In this document: positions 34,123 through 43,033 of the stretch, piece after piece
Position numbering within the stretch: the stretch's first letter is position 1
How the letters are laid out: the number at the start of each line of letters is the position of its first letter
Assembly: GCA_002099365.1 (NCBI GenBank)
Contig: MSED01000001.1
Location: 2,604,001-2,668,000, forward strand
Origin: Phialophora verrucosa
Taxonomy: Eukaryota; Ascomycota; Eurotiomycetes; Chaetothyriales; Herpotrichiellaceae
Length of the DNA stretch: 64,000 bases
Direction: 5' to 3'
Program-made: the position numbers and the translations under genes
The notes under the pieces: generated by a model
Seen by the model: the letters and a program-made list of their open reading frames with translations, nothing else
Told to the model about the DNA's origin: nothing
The model's database searches: none

Positions 34123-34580
34123 GACGGGTTATCGACGACCGACAACGATGCAGGAGTCTAGTAGAACTGTAGCTGCGCCAGTGCCCTTTGCGCTGATAAG
34201 ACTATCTAGAGATCCACGCATATTAAATAACTCAACAGCCGATTCACACGGCCAGACCTCGTGCTTTAGGGCACGCGGCATGAGCCATATCGGATGGGCG
34301 ACTACTCCACGCCTTATATTCGGTCAGACATCTTGATATTGGACGGGAGGGACGGGCTAAGAGGACGAGATCTGGCTGCTCCACCCCTGGGGGATGTGGG
34401 GAAGAAGATTTCGTTGTGGGCTTCCTCTTCGAGCTGGCCAAGTCGTGGATCATCGACGTCAAAAGGACCATCACCATACTTACAATTCTCTCCCGTCCTG
34501 ACCTTCCTTTTCCTTTCCCTCAATCTTCCCCCGATGAAGATATCCGCCTCTCCATTTTGGGCCCGACGGGCGACCTGGAG
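34123..34580. promoter_or_regulatory. Divergent promoter aminotransferase / Zn2Cys6 regulator
   Basis: 458 bp. The frame of the regulator is open back to about 34416 but without an ATG. Single CGG/CCG half-sites are scattered; I see no clear paired site. Confidence 0.4.
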
Positions 34581-36392
34581 ATGCCCAAAGTCACCTCCCA
34601 GCGGACTTTTACGGCGTGCTGGACCTGTCGCCGCCGAGGTCTCCGTTGCGACAATCTCGTTCCTCGGTGTACCCAATGCGTGCGCTCGCGCCTGGCCTGT
34701 GAGGGCTACGACATCCGACTCGTGTGGGTCGACTCCGAGACCGGCGCATATGAACCGCAGCGGCGACGTGCCTATCCTTGTGAATTGACCTGGGAGGGGT
34801 ATCCGACCTGGACGCTGAGGCAGGTGGGCCATCTGATCACTCATGCCGAGAAGCAACGGTGTCGGTGCGCCCTGCACCGTCATCCCAGTCCGTTCGTGAC
34901 TTTCCCGAGCTATGAAACGATTGGTGCTCCGTCCGCGACATTCGAGGAGACAGCGACGCCTGCGGAAAAGGGTATCATTACAGACGACCTGGAAAGCCCG
35001 CAAACCGAAGAACCATCAGAGGTCGCGACCACCCCTCCCACGTACACCCCTCCTTCGCCGCGCACAACCGACTACCAGGACCATGCAGATCTTGGCGGCC
35101 CTCCCACGATCTCTATGCCCGCAGCATTGTCCATGTCTCTGATACCTCATGGATCTCGCGAAGAGAACGAGCTTTTTCACCACTACATCTCCAATGTATC
35201 CGCGATGATGACGCCGATCAATGACGATTACAATCCGTGGAAGTCGACATACCCGTGCCTCGCAGTGCATGACATGACTTCCACGAGCACTCTCTCCCTG
35301 TTCCACGGCATTCTGGCCCAGTCGGCATTCCACCTGTCCAACCTCGACGTGCCAAACCCTGTAAGCTACCGCAGGTCGGCCACGCAGCACTTCGGCATCG
35401 CGTTGCGCCACCTCCGCCGCAGCCTGGCCAGTCCTACGGAAAGCTTCAGCAGCACGCTGGCGGCCATGCTGACCGTCACGCTCGCCGAACATGTCTTCCA
35501 CGGCCAGTCCAAGGGCTTGAGCCACCACCTCCAGGGTTCCGTCCATTACGTGGCGCAGTATCTGGGACAAAAGCCTTGGGTGACTTCCTACCAGGCGTGG
35601 ATCATCACACAGAGCTTTGTCCTGCACACGCTCATGGCTCAAATTGTGAGGAGCGGCAGCGCCACCGACACCGACACCTCCTTCAGTATCAGTACGGCCA
35701 CGACGTTCCAGGAAGTGCTGGAAGACGTCACGGCCGATCCTCGATTCGCATACACGCTCGGCAGCACACCTCGGTTGATGAAGGCGTTGTACCAGGCCCG
35801 CCTCCTCGAGGAACAGCTCGCCGCGAAAGGGTGTTTCCGTGGCGGCGGCGGCGACAAGCCAGACTTGTCCGACGACGAACTGCTTCAGGCCAGCAAGATT
35901 CTGGCCGCGCTCAACACTCCCCTGGACGCAGAGGTCGAGCTCTACATGAGCCGACGGCGACCGATCGGGACGGCGGCACAACAGCGGAAGTTCATCGTGT
36001 CCAACTTGAATCTCTTCAAGTCGGCCGTGACCATCTACCTCGTGCGCGTGGTCCTGTGTCACCCACCCTCGGCGATCGCGGACCAGGTGTCCCAAACCCT
36101 CTCCGCGGCGGCGACGCTGCTCGAAATGGACCGCGCCGCCGTCTCGATCTGGCCCATTTTCATCGCCGCCGCCGAAGCATACACGGACGAGGCGCAGGCA
36201 CTGGCCGAGTCCGTCTTGAGCCTCTCGACGAGCTTCGGTGTCGCCAACCGTGCGGTGATCCACCGCGTCGTGAAGCGCATCTGGACCGAACGCGAAGAGG
36301 CTGCCGCGCGACGGCGCTGCGAGGTCGGCGACGTCCTCGTCGATTGGCGGGACGTGTTGAAGAATCTGGACGTGGAGATTCTGCTGCTCTGA
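34581..36392 (+). CDS. Zn2Cys6 fungal transcription factor, probable cluster regulator
   Basis: Intronless, 603 aa, starting MPKVTSQRTFTACWTCRRRG. The binuclear zinc cluster is intact at residues ~12-39, with spacing Cys-x2-Cys-x6-Cys-x6-Cys-x2-Cys-x6-Cys. A Pro/Ser/Thr-rich linker (about 120-190) is followed by a long helical fungal-specific effector region (SREENELFHHYISNVSAMMTP...) of the type found in many pathway regulators. The ATG at 34581 puts the zinc cluster at the N-terminus as usual; upstream in-frame codons are open but have no ATG. Its position inside the catabolic genes suggests it controls them. It is one of several hundred such factors in a typical genome, so the target is inferred from position only. 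Confidence 0.92.
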   Translation: MPKVTSQRTFTACWTCRRRGLRCDNLVPRCTQCVRSRLACEGYDIRLVWVDSETGAYEPQRRRAYPCELTWEGYPTWTLRQVGHLITHAEKQRCRCALHRHPSPFVTFPSYETIGAPSATFEETATPAEKGIITDDLESPQTEEPSEVATTPPTYTPPSPRTTDYQDHADLGGPPTISMPAALSMSLIPHGSREENELFHHYISNVSAMMTPINDDYNPWKSTYPCLAVHDMTSTSTLSLFHGILAQSAFHLSNLDVPNPVSYRRSATQHFGIALRHLRRSLASPTESFSSTLAAMLTVTLAEHVFHGQSKGLSHHLQGSVHYVAQYLGQKPWVTSYQAWIITQSFVLHTLMAQIVRSGSATDTDTSFSISTATTFQEVLEDVTADPRFAYTLGSTPRLMKALYQARLLEEQLAAKGCFRGGGGDKPDLSDDELLQASKILAALNTPLDAEVELYMSRRRPIGTAAQQRKFIVSNLNLFKSAVTIYLVRVVLCHPPSAIADQVSQTLSAAATLLEMDRAAVSIWPIFIAAAEAYTDEAQALAESVLSLSTSFGVANRAVIHRVVKRIWTEREEAAARRRCEVGDVLVDWRDVLKNLDVEILLL

Positions 36393-37727
36393 GATCATCA
36401 CAGTGCAGTCAGTCTTCCGAGGGTCGGCAACACTTTCGGGCAGCCATTCCTCCCGCAAGGACGGACGGCGTGAAAAGCAGCATAGGTAACTACTACTTTT
36501 AGACTTGTCCGCTGTTGGCAACGCTCGCATGCGAAGCGGAGGTCTGTCTTCTGTCGCTGCACGGCCGCGATCTCTGGAATAGCCTTGTGTGACGCAGCCA
36601 GAATCTCCCCGCGATACAGTAACAAATGTTGACGGGTCCATTTGCATCCCAGGCAAAGGCACATCCGCACTGGCGTAGTGGCGTAGTTCAGGGACGCCTT
36701 TCCGAGGCAGTGTAGGCGGCCATATAAAAAGATGGAGCCCATGAGTCTGTGTGATAAGGTATCAGCAACAGGTCCAGGACCGGGAGTGAGGATCATCGAT
36801 ATCACCAGCGGACTTTTTCAGCGTGCTCGCTTTGCAAGCCCGTTCGAGGTACAGTAGCTCCGGGTCCAAGCTCCAATGCCTGGGTATAGGCCGTCGAGAG
36901 GCGGTGTGAATATGGTAGGCGTCGACCTGTGGTGCTATCGACAATGTTTGGGGTCGCGGCATCAGGCGAGTCATGCTTGTGTCCAGGTATCTAATGATTT
37001 TCCGTAATTGGTAGTCCATGATGCCATGTTAGAGAACGGTGCTGGAGTTTGCGGCACGACCATCAAGCAATGCACAGAAATAGGGGTGGTTTGATCGAGT
37101 TGTTTTGCCCGGTGCCGGTTTCATCCTGAGAGAGCTCTGGCCTTGGTAATGGGGACTCGAAGATACGTAACCTCGCAGTCTCGGGAACATTACTGTGGAC
37201 GGGCCCGGCTGTTATCGTGTAACTACAATATTCTCCATGCCTGCAGGTGTCAAACAGTCGATCGGCCATCAATGGAACCCATGCTCTCAGAATTGGCTAG
37301 ACTTGATCTCTGTCTTCGCAAACTGACATGCGTACTGTGTATTTGTCACTGAGCGTCTACACCAGCCCTAGATTGGTTGTAATTGGATTTGGAGGCCCGC
37401 CGAGAAGGGAAAGTAGTATTTGGCAGAGGCTGCAATCGAGGCCACCCATCCCCACGGGGCAGGGTTCAGGCTCCACTTTTGGCCTTGTAGAGAAGTTCAC
37501 AACGAAGGGGCACGAGGGGCCAGACGTTTGTGGGCCTCCGACTATGCAGATCCAAGAGAAATCACGTCACTGGCCCCCATGGCTGGTTATCGTCGGATGC
37601 TGGGGTTTCACAAGGTGGATATTGTCAAGGACGGTGTGATCGAAGAGTGCTTGAATGATATTACATCTCTCTGTCGCCCTGGTCGTATCATTCTCAAACA
37701 AACCGACTCCGGCGCAAAAGGGAAAGT
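36393..37727. other. Intergenic, 1.3 kb
   Basis: Between the regulator and the amidohydrolase, both plus strand. Small ORFs (for example 37420-37746 +) show no known motif. Likely 3' UTR plus promoter. Confidence 0.5.
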
Positions 37728-39092
37728 ATGGCAATACCGCCCCTGAAGTTCGATCCGCCGATAGACGTCGATACTGTGACAAAGCCATGGAAACAACCAC
37801 GCCACCAGACATACATACTCAGCAACGCCCATGTCATTGATCCCGTTGACGGGAGTATACGGCACAACACCACGGTCAGGCTGGAAGGAGGCCTTGTGCA
37901 CTCTGTTGGGGGCGAGAGTGGGAAGACGACTGACAATCAGGATGGAGACGTCCTTTCCATCGACCTTGAGGGCAAATACATTCTACCCGGCCTCTGGGAC
38001 TGCCATGTGCACCTGGCAGCCGTGCAAGGCTGTAGCAGCCTGGATGAGATCTTGAATCTCTCCTCAGACACGGCTCTTCTTCGCCAGCCAGAGATCGGGC
38101 AAGCGATGCTCGATCGGGGCTTCACCACCGTGCGCGATTGTGGCGGCGCACTGTTACCCCTGAAACTGGCGTTCGAGGAAGGCATCCATCCTGGTCCTCG
38201 ACTTTTCATTGCGGGTCGCCAGCTGTCGCAGTCCGGGGGCTGCGGGGACAATCGATCCGCTTTCGATGACAGCCACTGCTGCGGCGGCGCCAAACAGCTC
38301 GGCTGTCGAACGGTGGACGGCGTGCCGGAGTGTCTGAAGTTCGCGCGAGAGGAGCTCCGGCTCGGCGCTGACTTCATCAAGATCATGGCCGGCGGAGGAG
38401 TCTCCAGCCCACGCGGCGGTCTCGGCGACGTCGAATTCACCGAAGATGAAATCAAAGCCATCACGACGGTGGCTTCAAATGCCGGAACGTTCGTCACGGC
38501 TCACGCATACACCCCGACCGTGATACAACAGGCGGTGAACTGCGGGGTGCTTGGCATCGAGCATGGTAACTTCCTCGGCAAAGCGACTGCGGAGCTCATG
38601 GCTCGCAGAGGCGTCTATCTAACACCGACTCTGGTGACATATGCGGCAGCATCGATGCCCGAATTCGGAGCCTTCGTGAGCCCCGAGTCGATGGCGAAGC
38701 TCAACAACACTCTCGAATCCGGGCTCAAGGCCATCGGACTGGCCAAGGAAGCAGGCGTCACCATATGCTTTGGGACCGACCTGATGGGACCCATGCATTT
38801 TGCCCAGACCAAGGAGTTTCAGCTGCGAAAACATGTACAGTCGGCCTTGGAGATCATCCAAAGTGCAACAACCAACGCGGCCCGTATGATGCGCCAAGAG
38901 GACTCTCTGGGAAGGGTCGCCACAGGCTTCGTGGCGGACTTGTTGATCTTGAATGCCAATCCGTTGGAGGATATAACGGTCCTTGACCGGCCTGAAAAAC
39001 ATCTGTTGGCCGTGTTCAAGGAGGGCAGGGTTGCTTCTTCCCGTTGGTCACAGCTGGAGACGAGGAATCGGCGGCCTGCCAGAATTATATAG
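37728..39092 (+). CDS. Metal-dependent amidohydrolase (imidazolonepropionase/prolidase-like)
   Basis: Intronless, 454 aa, amidohydrolase superfamily (COG1228 type). Metal site residues are all visible: His93 and His95 (LWDCHVH), Lys218 (FIKIMAGGG, the carboxylated lysine), His259 (TAHAY), His279 (IEHG) and Asp351 (FGTD). The N- and C-terminal beta-sandwich parts are present (ILSNAHVIDPVDG; GFVADLLILNANPLEDI). Relatives hydrolyse N-acyl amino acids, Xaa-Pro dipeptides or cyclic amides such as imidazolone. A third C-N hydrolase next to an amidase and a cyclase points to a nitrogenous substrate for the cluster. A six-Cys patch around residues 172-201 (GGCGDNRS...CCGGAKQLGC) is unusual for the superfamily but seen in this subgroup. 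Confidence 0.9.
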   Translation: MAIPPLKFDPPIDVDTVTKPWKQPRHQTYILSNAHVIDPVDGSIRHNTTVRLEGGLVHSVGGESGKTTDNQDGDVLSIDLEGKYILPGLWDCHVHLAAVQGCSSLDEILNLSSDTALLRQPEIGQAMLDRGFTTVRDCGGALLPLKLAFEEGIHPGPRLFIAGRQLSQSGGCGDNRSAFDDSHCCGGAKQLGCRTVDGVPECLKFAREELRLGADFIKIMAGGGVSSPRGGLGDVEFTEDEIKAITTVASNAGTFVTAHAYTPTVIQQAVNCGVLGIEHGNFLGKATAELMARRGVYLTPTLVTYAAASMPEFGAFVSPESMAKLNNTLESGLKAIGLAKEAGVTICFGTDLMGPMHFAQTKEFQLRKHVQSALEIIQSATTNAARMMRQEDSLGRVATGFVADLLILNANPLEDITVLDRPEKHLLAVFKEGRVASSRWSQLETRNRRPARII

Positions 39093-39477
39093 CTTGACGT
39101 ATCTACCTGGGTGTTGGCTACCCAGCGCACCATAGAAAGTACGTAGTGAATAGAATTCAGGCCGGCGGAAGACACACGAGCCATCCCGCCTTCGTTCTAA
39201 AAGAACATCAGATCACTTTGGGCCATGACTCAACGCAGAGATGGTCTCTGGCATTTCCCTGCGCCTCGAGGAATGCACCTTCACTTTGTCCCTGTAGTTC
39301 AGGAACGAGAGGAGCACTGTACAAGGACTGTACGTAGGTGAGGATCTGGTATCGTTGCCGGTTCCGAATTTGTGCAATCTTTCCCGGGGCCACACCAACA
39401 GCGGGAGTCACGGAATGGTAATATGGTCTTCTCCACTCCCACTGCGCCACCCAGTAGATCTAGAGAATTGTGCCAAC
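39093..39477. other. Tail-to-tail intergenic amidohydrolase / NYN protein
   Basis: 385 bp between two stop codons. Nothing but presumed 3' UTRs. Confidence 0.6.
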
Positions 39478-40236
39478 TCACTTGAGGCGGGCGAGGACAA
39501 CTGGAGGCTTATCGCCCATGTTCTTCAACTTTAATTCCACGATCCCAGACGCTTCCATAAAGCCTCGAAGACGGTCGTAACCGTAATTGCGAGGACGCAA
39601 ATCAGGTGAGAACTTGCTCAGATAGCTGCCGACGTCGGCTAGGTTGACCCAATCGTCGCTGTAGATTGGTGCGTTGGTCACCGCCAACCCCAACCCCTTG
39701 AGTGCGGCCGGATCTAAAGGTCTCGTTTCTGGCTGTGTACGAACAAGAACCGGAGCCGTGGCTGCCCGAGGTGATTGAGGTGCAGCAAGCGACTCCTCGG
39801 AGTCCATGTTGAGGACATCAAAGTACGTGAATTCGTGGCAGGCTGCAATAAAAGCAGGATGGGTCTTGCGCTCTCCAAAGCCATAGACCGTCACGCCCTG
39901 CTCGCGGGCTGCTAGGCGCGTGAAGTCGCTGTCGCTCGAAACGATACAGAAGGCAGAGAAGCGGCCCATATATAGCAGGTCCATGGCGTCGATTATCATG
40001 GCGCCGTCAGTCGAGTTCTTTCCGGTTGTGTACGCAAATTGTTGCATTGGCGTCAGCGAGTAGTCTAACAGGCATGCTTTCCAGCTCTTCATGGAAGGGC
40101 TCGTCCAGTCGCCATAAATCCGCCTTACACTGGCGGTGCCGTAGTTGGCGATCTCAGCCATGAGGCCAGAGATGATTTTGGCTGAGACATTGTCCCCGTC
40201 GATCAGCAGCGCGATATTGGAGTTGTTGCTTGTCAT
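39478..40236 (-). CDS. NYN-domain (LabA-like) protein with C-terminal OST-HTH/LOTUS domain
   Basis: Intronless, 252 aa. The NYN domain (about 7-140) is a PIN-like nuclease fold. Acidic residues expected for the metal site are visible: Asp13 and Asp15 (LLIDGDNVS), Asp77 and Asp83 (STDGAMIIDAMD), and Asp102 and Asp104 (VSSDSDFTRLA). The C-terminal ~60 residues (WVNLADVGSYLSKFSPDL, NYGYDRLRGFMEASG) match the OST-HTH/LOTUS fold that binds RNA, probably G-rich. This compact NYN+LOTUS design is widespread in bacteria and, to my knowledge, patchy in fungi. The lack of introns fits acquisition by transfer. A role in RNA turnover is inferred. No functional tie to the catabolic genes is evident. Confidence 0.85.
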   Translation of the reverse strand: MTSNNSNIALLIDGDNVSAKIISGLMAEIANYGTASVRRIYGDWTSPSMKSWKACLLDYSLTPMQQFAYTTGKNSTDGAMIIDAMDLLYMGRFSAFCIVSSDSDFTRLAAREQGVTVYGFGERKTHPAFIAACHEFTYFDVLNMDSEESLAAPQSPRAATAPVLVRTQPETRPLDPAALKGLGLAVTNAPIYSDDWVNLADVGSYLSKFSPDLRPRNYGYDRLRGFMEASGIVELKLKNMGDKPPVVLARLK

Positions 40237-40828
40237 CCCGATCTCTGAAGAGTTTGTTTGGAGCAGCAGCTTGATGTCTTTCTGTGCTTACAGTTACTCT
40301 GTACATTGAAATGAACCCTAACCTACCTGTTCAACAACTCTCTGCACCTAGAACTTGACGTATTCTTTCAGCCTCAACGAGCATTCGCTGTGCTATCCTA
40401 ACGCGAGCCGACGTTTTTCATTCGGTCGAGAGCCCAAGTAGGATTAGTGTGCTCGTTACTTATTGTTTCTTCACGGCTAATACTGTGGAAGGTATGATAT
40501 CTTTCCTGGCTCGAGTGAATGAGATTTCCAGGCAGGTTAACGTGGATCTTCACACCCCACCCTCCCTCCCGACCTCGGGTGCGTGGGCGTGGGAAGATGC
40601 GATTGGGCGGTGACAATCGGGCTCCAAAGACCGGCCTGTGAGTCAACCACATTAGCCGTGCATGCTACCGTCCTAATAGCCGGAACACCCGACTCAACGG
40701 CGTGTGAGGGCACAACAGTCGATGAAGCTTGTCTAGGACGTTCCTGGAGTTTCGAGAAGGAAACCTTGAAACTGTGACAATGGCTCAAACTGGGTTTCGG
40801 CCAGCTCCGACTTCATACACAAGAGTTT
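40237..40828. other. Intergenic NYN protein / ankyrin gene
   Basis: 592 bp: promoter of the NYN gene and 3' end of the ankyrin gene. No gene seen. Confidence 0.55.
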
Positions 40829-42176
40829 CTACCGCTCTGTGATGAAGCCAACAAACTCATCCTCGGTCAACATGGCTAGAATATCCTCTTGTACATGCTT
40901 ATCCGAGCCACAGCTGAATTTAGGACTCCAAGCAATCATCTGCGCGGAGCCAAATCGCCCCTCCACCGTCCGACTCGCCCCGTTCTGCAACAGAAACTTG
41001 ACATTCTCCACGTGCTTTCGATGTACCGCCGTCTGCAAGGCGTTCCCGTATTTCCCAGGACCTTGTGCATCTATGTCAACGCCGTGCTCCAGGAAGAGCT
41101 TGGCCATGGGCAGGAAATGCGTGCGGTGTGCCGCCGCAGCCGTCAGCGCATTGCCGTAATGCCCACCTTGGGCATTGACGTCGGCACCGTAGCGGAGGAG
41201 AAGCTTGACGTTCTCGAGGCAGTAGTTCGCTGTAGCGGCTTGTAGGGCGCAGCCGTACCTGCCGCCGCGCCAGTTGACGTTGGCACCATGCTCGAGGAGG
41301 ACTCGAAGGGTACTGTGGCCGCTCGCGTGTGTCGCGGCGGCACACAGAGCGTTGCCTAATTCGCCGACGCCGACGTCGATGTCATCCATCATGGCGACCA
41401 AGACCTCGACCACATCTGCGCGGTTCTCTCTGGCGGCGAGGTATAGCGTCTCGGGGGTGGCCCCGAGGCCCAAGTCAAGTATTTCCTCGACTGACGGCAG
41501 GTCGCCCTTCTCGGCGAATTTGCCCAGAGTGCCAGCTTTCTGCTTTAACATCATCGTCCATCCCGCTGTCAAAGTCGATAAGCGAGACACCGGGGTAAAT
41601 TTTCGGCCATCCATCTGGCCTGTCCTTGAGATCGAGTGAGATATCCGCTCTTTGGTCGATCTGACATGCCTTTCATCAGGTCCTGTCGCTACATTCAATT
41701 TTGAGCTGATATAAAGCATCCGCCACTTACCTCTTGTGCTCCTCGAGTCCTGACTTAAGCAACGTTACCACCACACCCAAATGATGGGCTCTCCTTGCTA
41801 CCCTGACTGGCGGTTCATTCCGCTTGTTCCTTATCGCGCAGTCTGCACCTTTGGCAAGGAGGCATTCGGTCGTAGCCACTTGACCTGCCTCCGCAGCGTG
41901 ATGCAGAGGAGGCCACCCTTTGATGTCTGGGGCATTGGCCTCACCCCCCTTCTCTAAGATTCTTGTTACCAACATCTGATCGCCTTTGGCTGTGGCGTAG
42001 TGGATAGGATGGCGTCCTTGATCGTCTGTTGCGCTCGTGTCTGCTCCTTCGTTTAAAAGGAAGATGCCGACGTTTGTATTCCCATGCTGGCATGCAAGAT
42101 GTAAATCAGTCTTGCGTCTGTCATTCTCTGCGTTGACATCCACGCCATCCTGGACCCAACGACTCATTGCAAACAT
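40829..42176 (-). CDS. Ankyrin-repeat protein (5' end uncertain, possibly truncated)
   Basis: Modelled as exons 41731-42176 and 40829-41660 with a 70-nt intron (donor GTAAGT, acceptor GTCAG); 425 aa. At least eight ankyrin repeats are visible, for example KTDLHLACQHGNTNVGIFLL, GWPPLHHAAEAGQVATTECLL and YGNALTAAAAHRTHFLPMAKLFLEHG. The first-half repeats are of the common type; the second half has the YGNAL/YGCAL variant typical of NACHT/HET-linked fungal ankyrin arrays. Residues upstream of the ATG at 42176 (FKRTKYKALLKAVLANN) are open and look like protein, so the original gene probably began further upstream, where a HET relic now lies on the opposite strand. A low-similarity linker after the intron could hide a further intron. 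It may be a remnant of a larger receptor-like gene. Confidence 0.6.
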
Positions 42177-42264
42177 ATTGTTAGCGAGTACAGCTTTGAG
42201 CAACGCCTTGTACTTCGTCCGTTTGAAGGTGTTGCTGATTACGAGTGGATCCCTGGGTTACAAC

Positions 42265-42504
42265 AACCACATATTATACACCCGCGCATGGGTGCTGCAA
42301 GAAGCGCTCCTGGCGCGGCGGACCCTAGACTGCGGCCGAGGCCAGCTCTTCTGGCGCTGCGGCGAGCTGCGGGCTTCGCCTATCAACACATCTAATGCGA
42401 GCCAAATGGTATGGCTGGGCGGAGAAGCGGCAACGGTGTTTTCTGTCCGAGATCGAGGGACAGTCCACACGACTGTCGTACCGTGGGATACCGACACTCC
42501 CTGA
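42265..42504 (+). pseudogene. HET-domain (heterokaryon incompatibility) fragment
   Basis: On the plus strand an open frame reads ILYTRAWVLQEALLARRTL, followed by LDCGRGQLFWRCGELRASP. This is the conserved third block of HET domains (RGWVLQE..LS.RTL.F....YWEC). The earlier HET blocks (IDALCIDQ-like) are absent; the sequence upstream is antisense to the ankyrin gene. The frame ends at a TGA at 42502. I read it as a broken remnant rather than an expressed gene. HET genes act in allorecognition-linked cell death. Confidence is moderate, as only one block is present. Confidence 0.5.
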
Positions 42505-42670
42505 CATTGCCGAACTGCCTCTCCTCCGCATCAGCCGAGACCTCGAAGTCTCCTGTGTTCCGTCAGTTCAAGTCGCTCGCGACTCACCAACTCTCTACTC
42601 GAGGCAACCCTAAACAGCTGAAGTAATGTCTCCAGCACGTCGGCCCATCCTAAATCTTGGCCTGGGGCTC

Positions 42671-42792
42671 AATACCGGGCTATTAACCCAGCCCTTTTTA
42701 TTTACTAGTAAACACCGGTAACTGACTAGAGGGCAGCTAAGACCAGGGTTACTTAAAGGTATTAAGTCGAAGGGTAGTCGTAGGCGGGGTAT
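42671..42792. repeat. TpA-rich relic, possibly a RIP-mutated repeat
   Basis: In ~120 bp there are about 17 TA dinucleotides (roughly 8 expected), with repeated short TTAA/CTAG/GTAA strings, unlike the surrounding GC-balanced DNA. C-to-T mutation at CpA (repeat-induced point mutation) leaves this signature. No terminal repeats or coding remains were seen. Confidence 0.3.
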
Positions 42793-43033
42793 CTTTGAAA
42801 GCGGCATAGTGACTTGAGCCGCCAAGTCTGGTGTGTGCTGGCAGACATTGTCCCGATACGAACAGCACCTCTGAGTCTATCGATCATCGTATCGCTAGCT
42901 CTCTTGAATAATATCAGGAGGGCAAGTTCTTGCTCGTCGTCTTGGCTGGAAACCCAAGGTTTCCCATTGCGCACAATTCCTGGTAGCTTGTGTAACGTCC
43001 CAGGTTCATTCGTACCAAACAGGTAGAGCGACG

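Noticed and set aside
35016..36662. 548-codon minus-strand ORF
   Set aside because: Antisense shadow of the Zn2Cys6 regulator; GC-rich codon use leaves the opposite strand open. No domain in its translation.
36398..36805. 135-codon minus-strand ORF with several Cys pairs
   Set aside because: Cys spacing does not match any zinc-binding family I know; likely chance.
37420..37746. 108-codon plus-strand ORF before the amidohydrolase
   Set aside because: Overlaps the start of a well-supported gene in another frame and has no motif.
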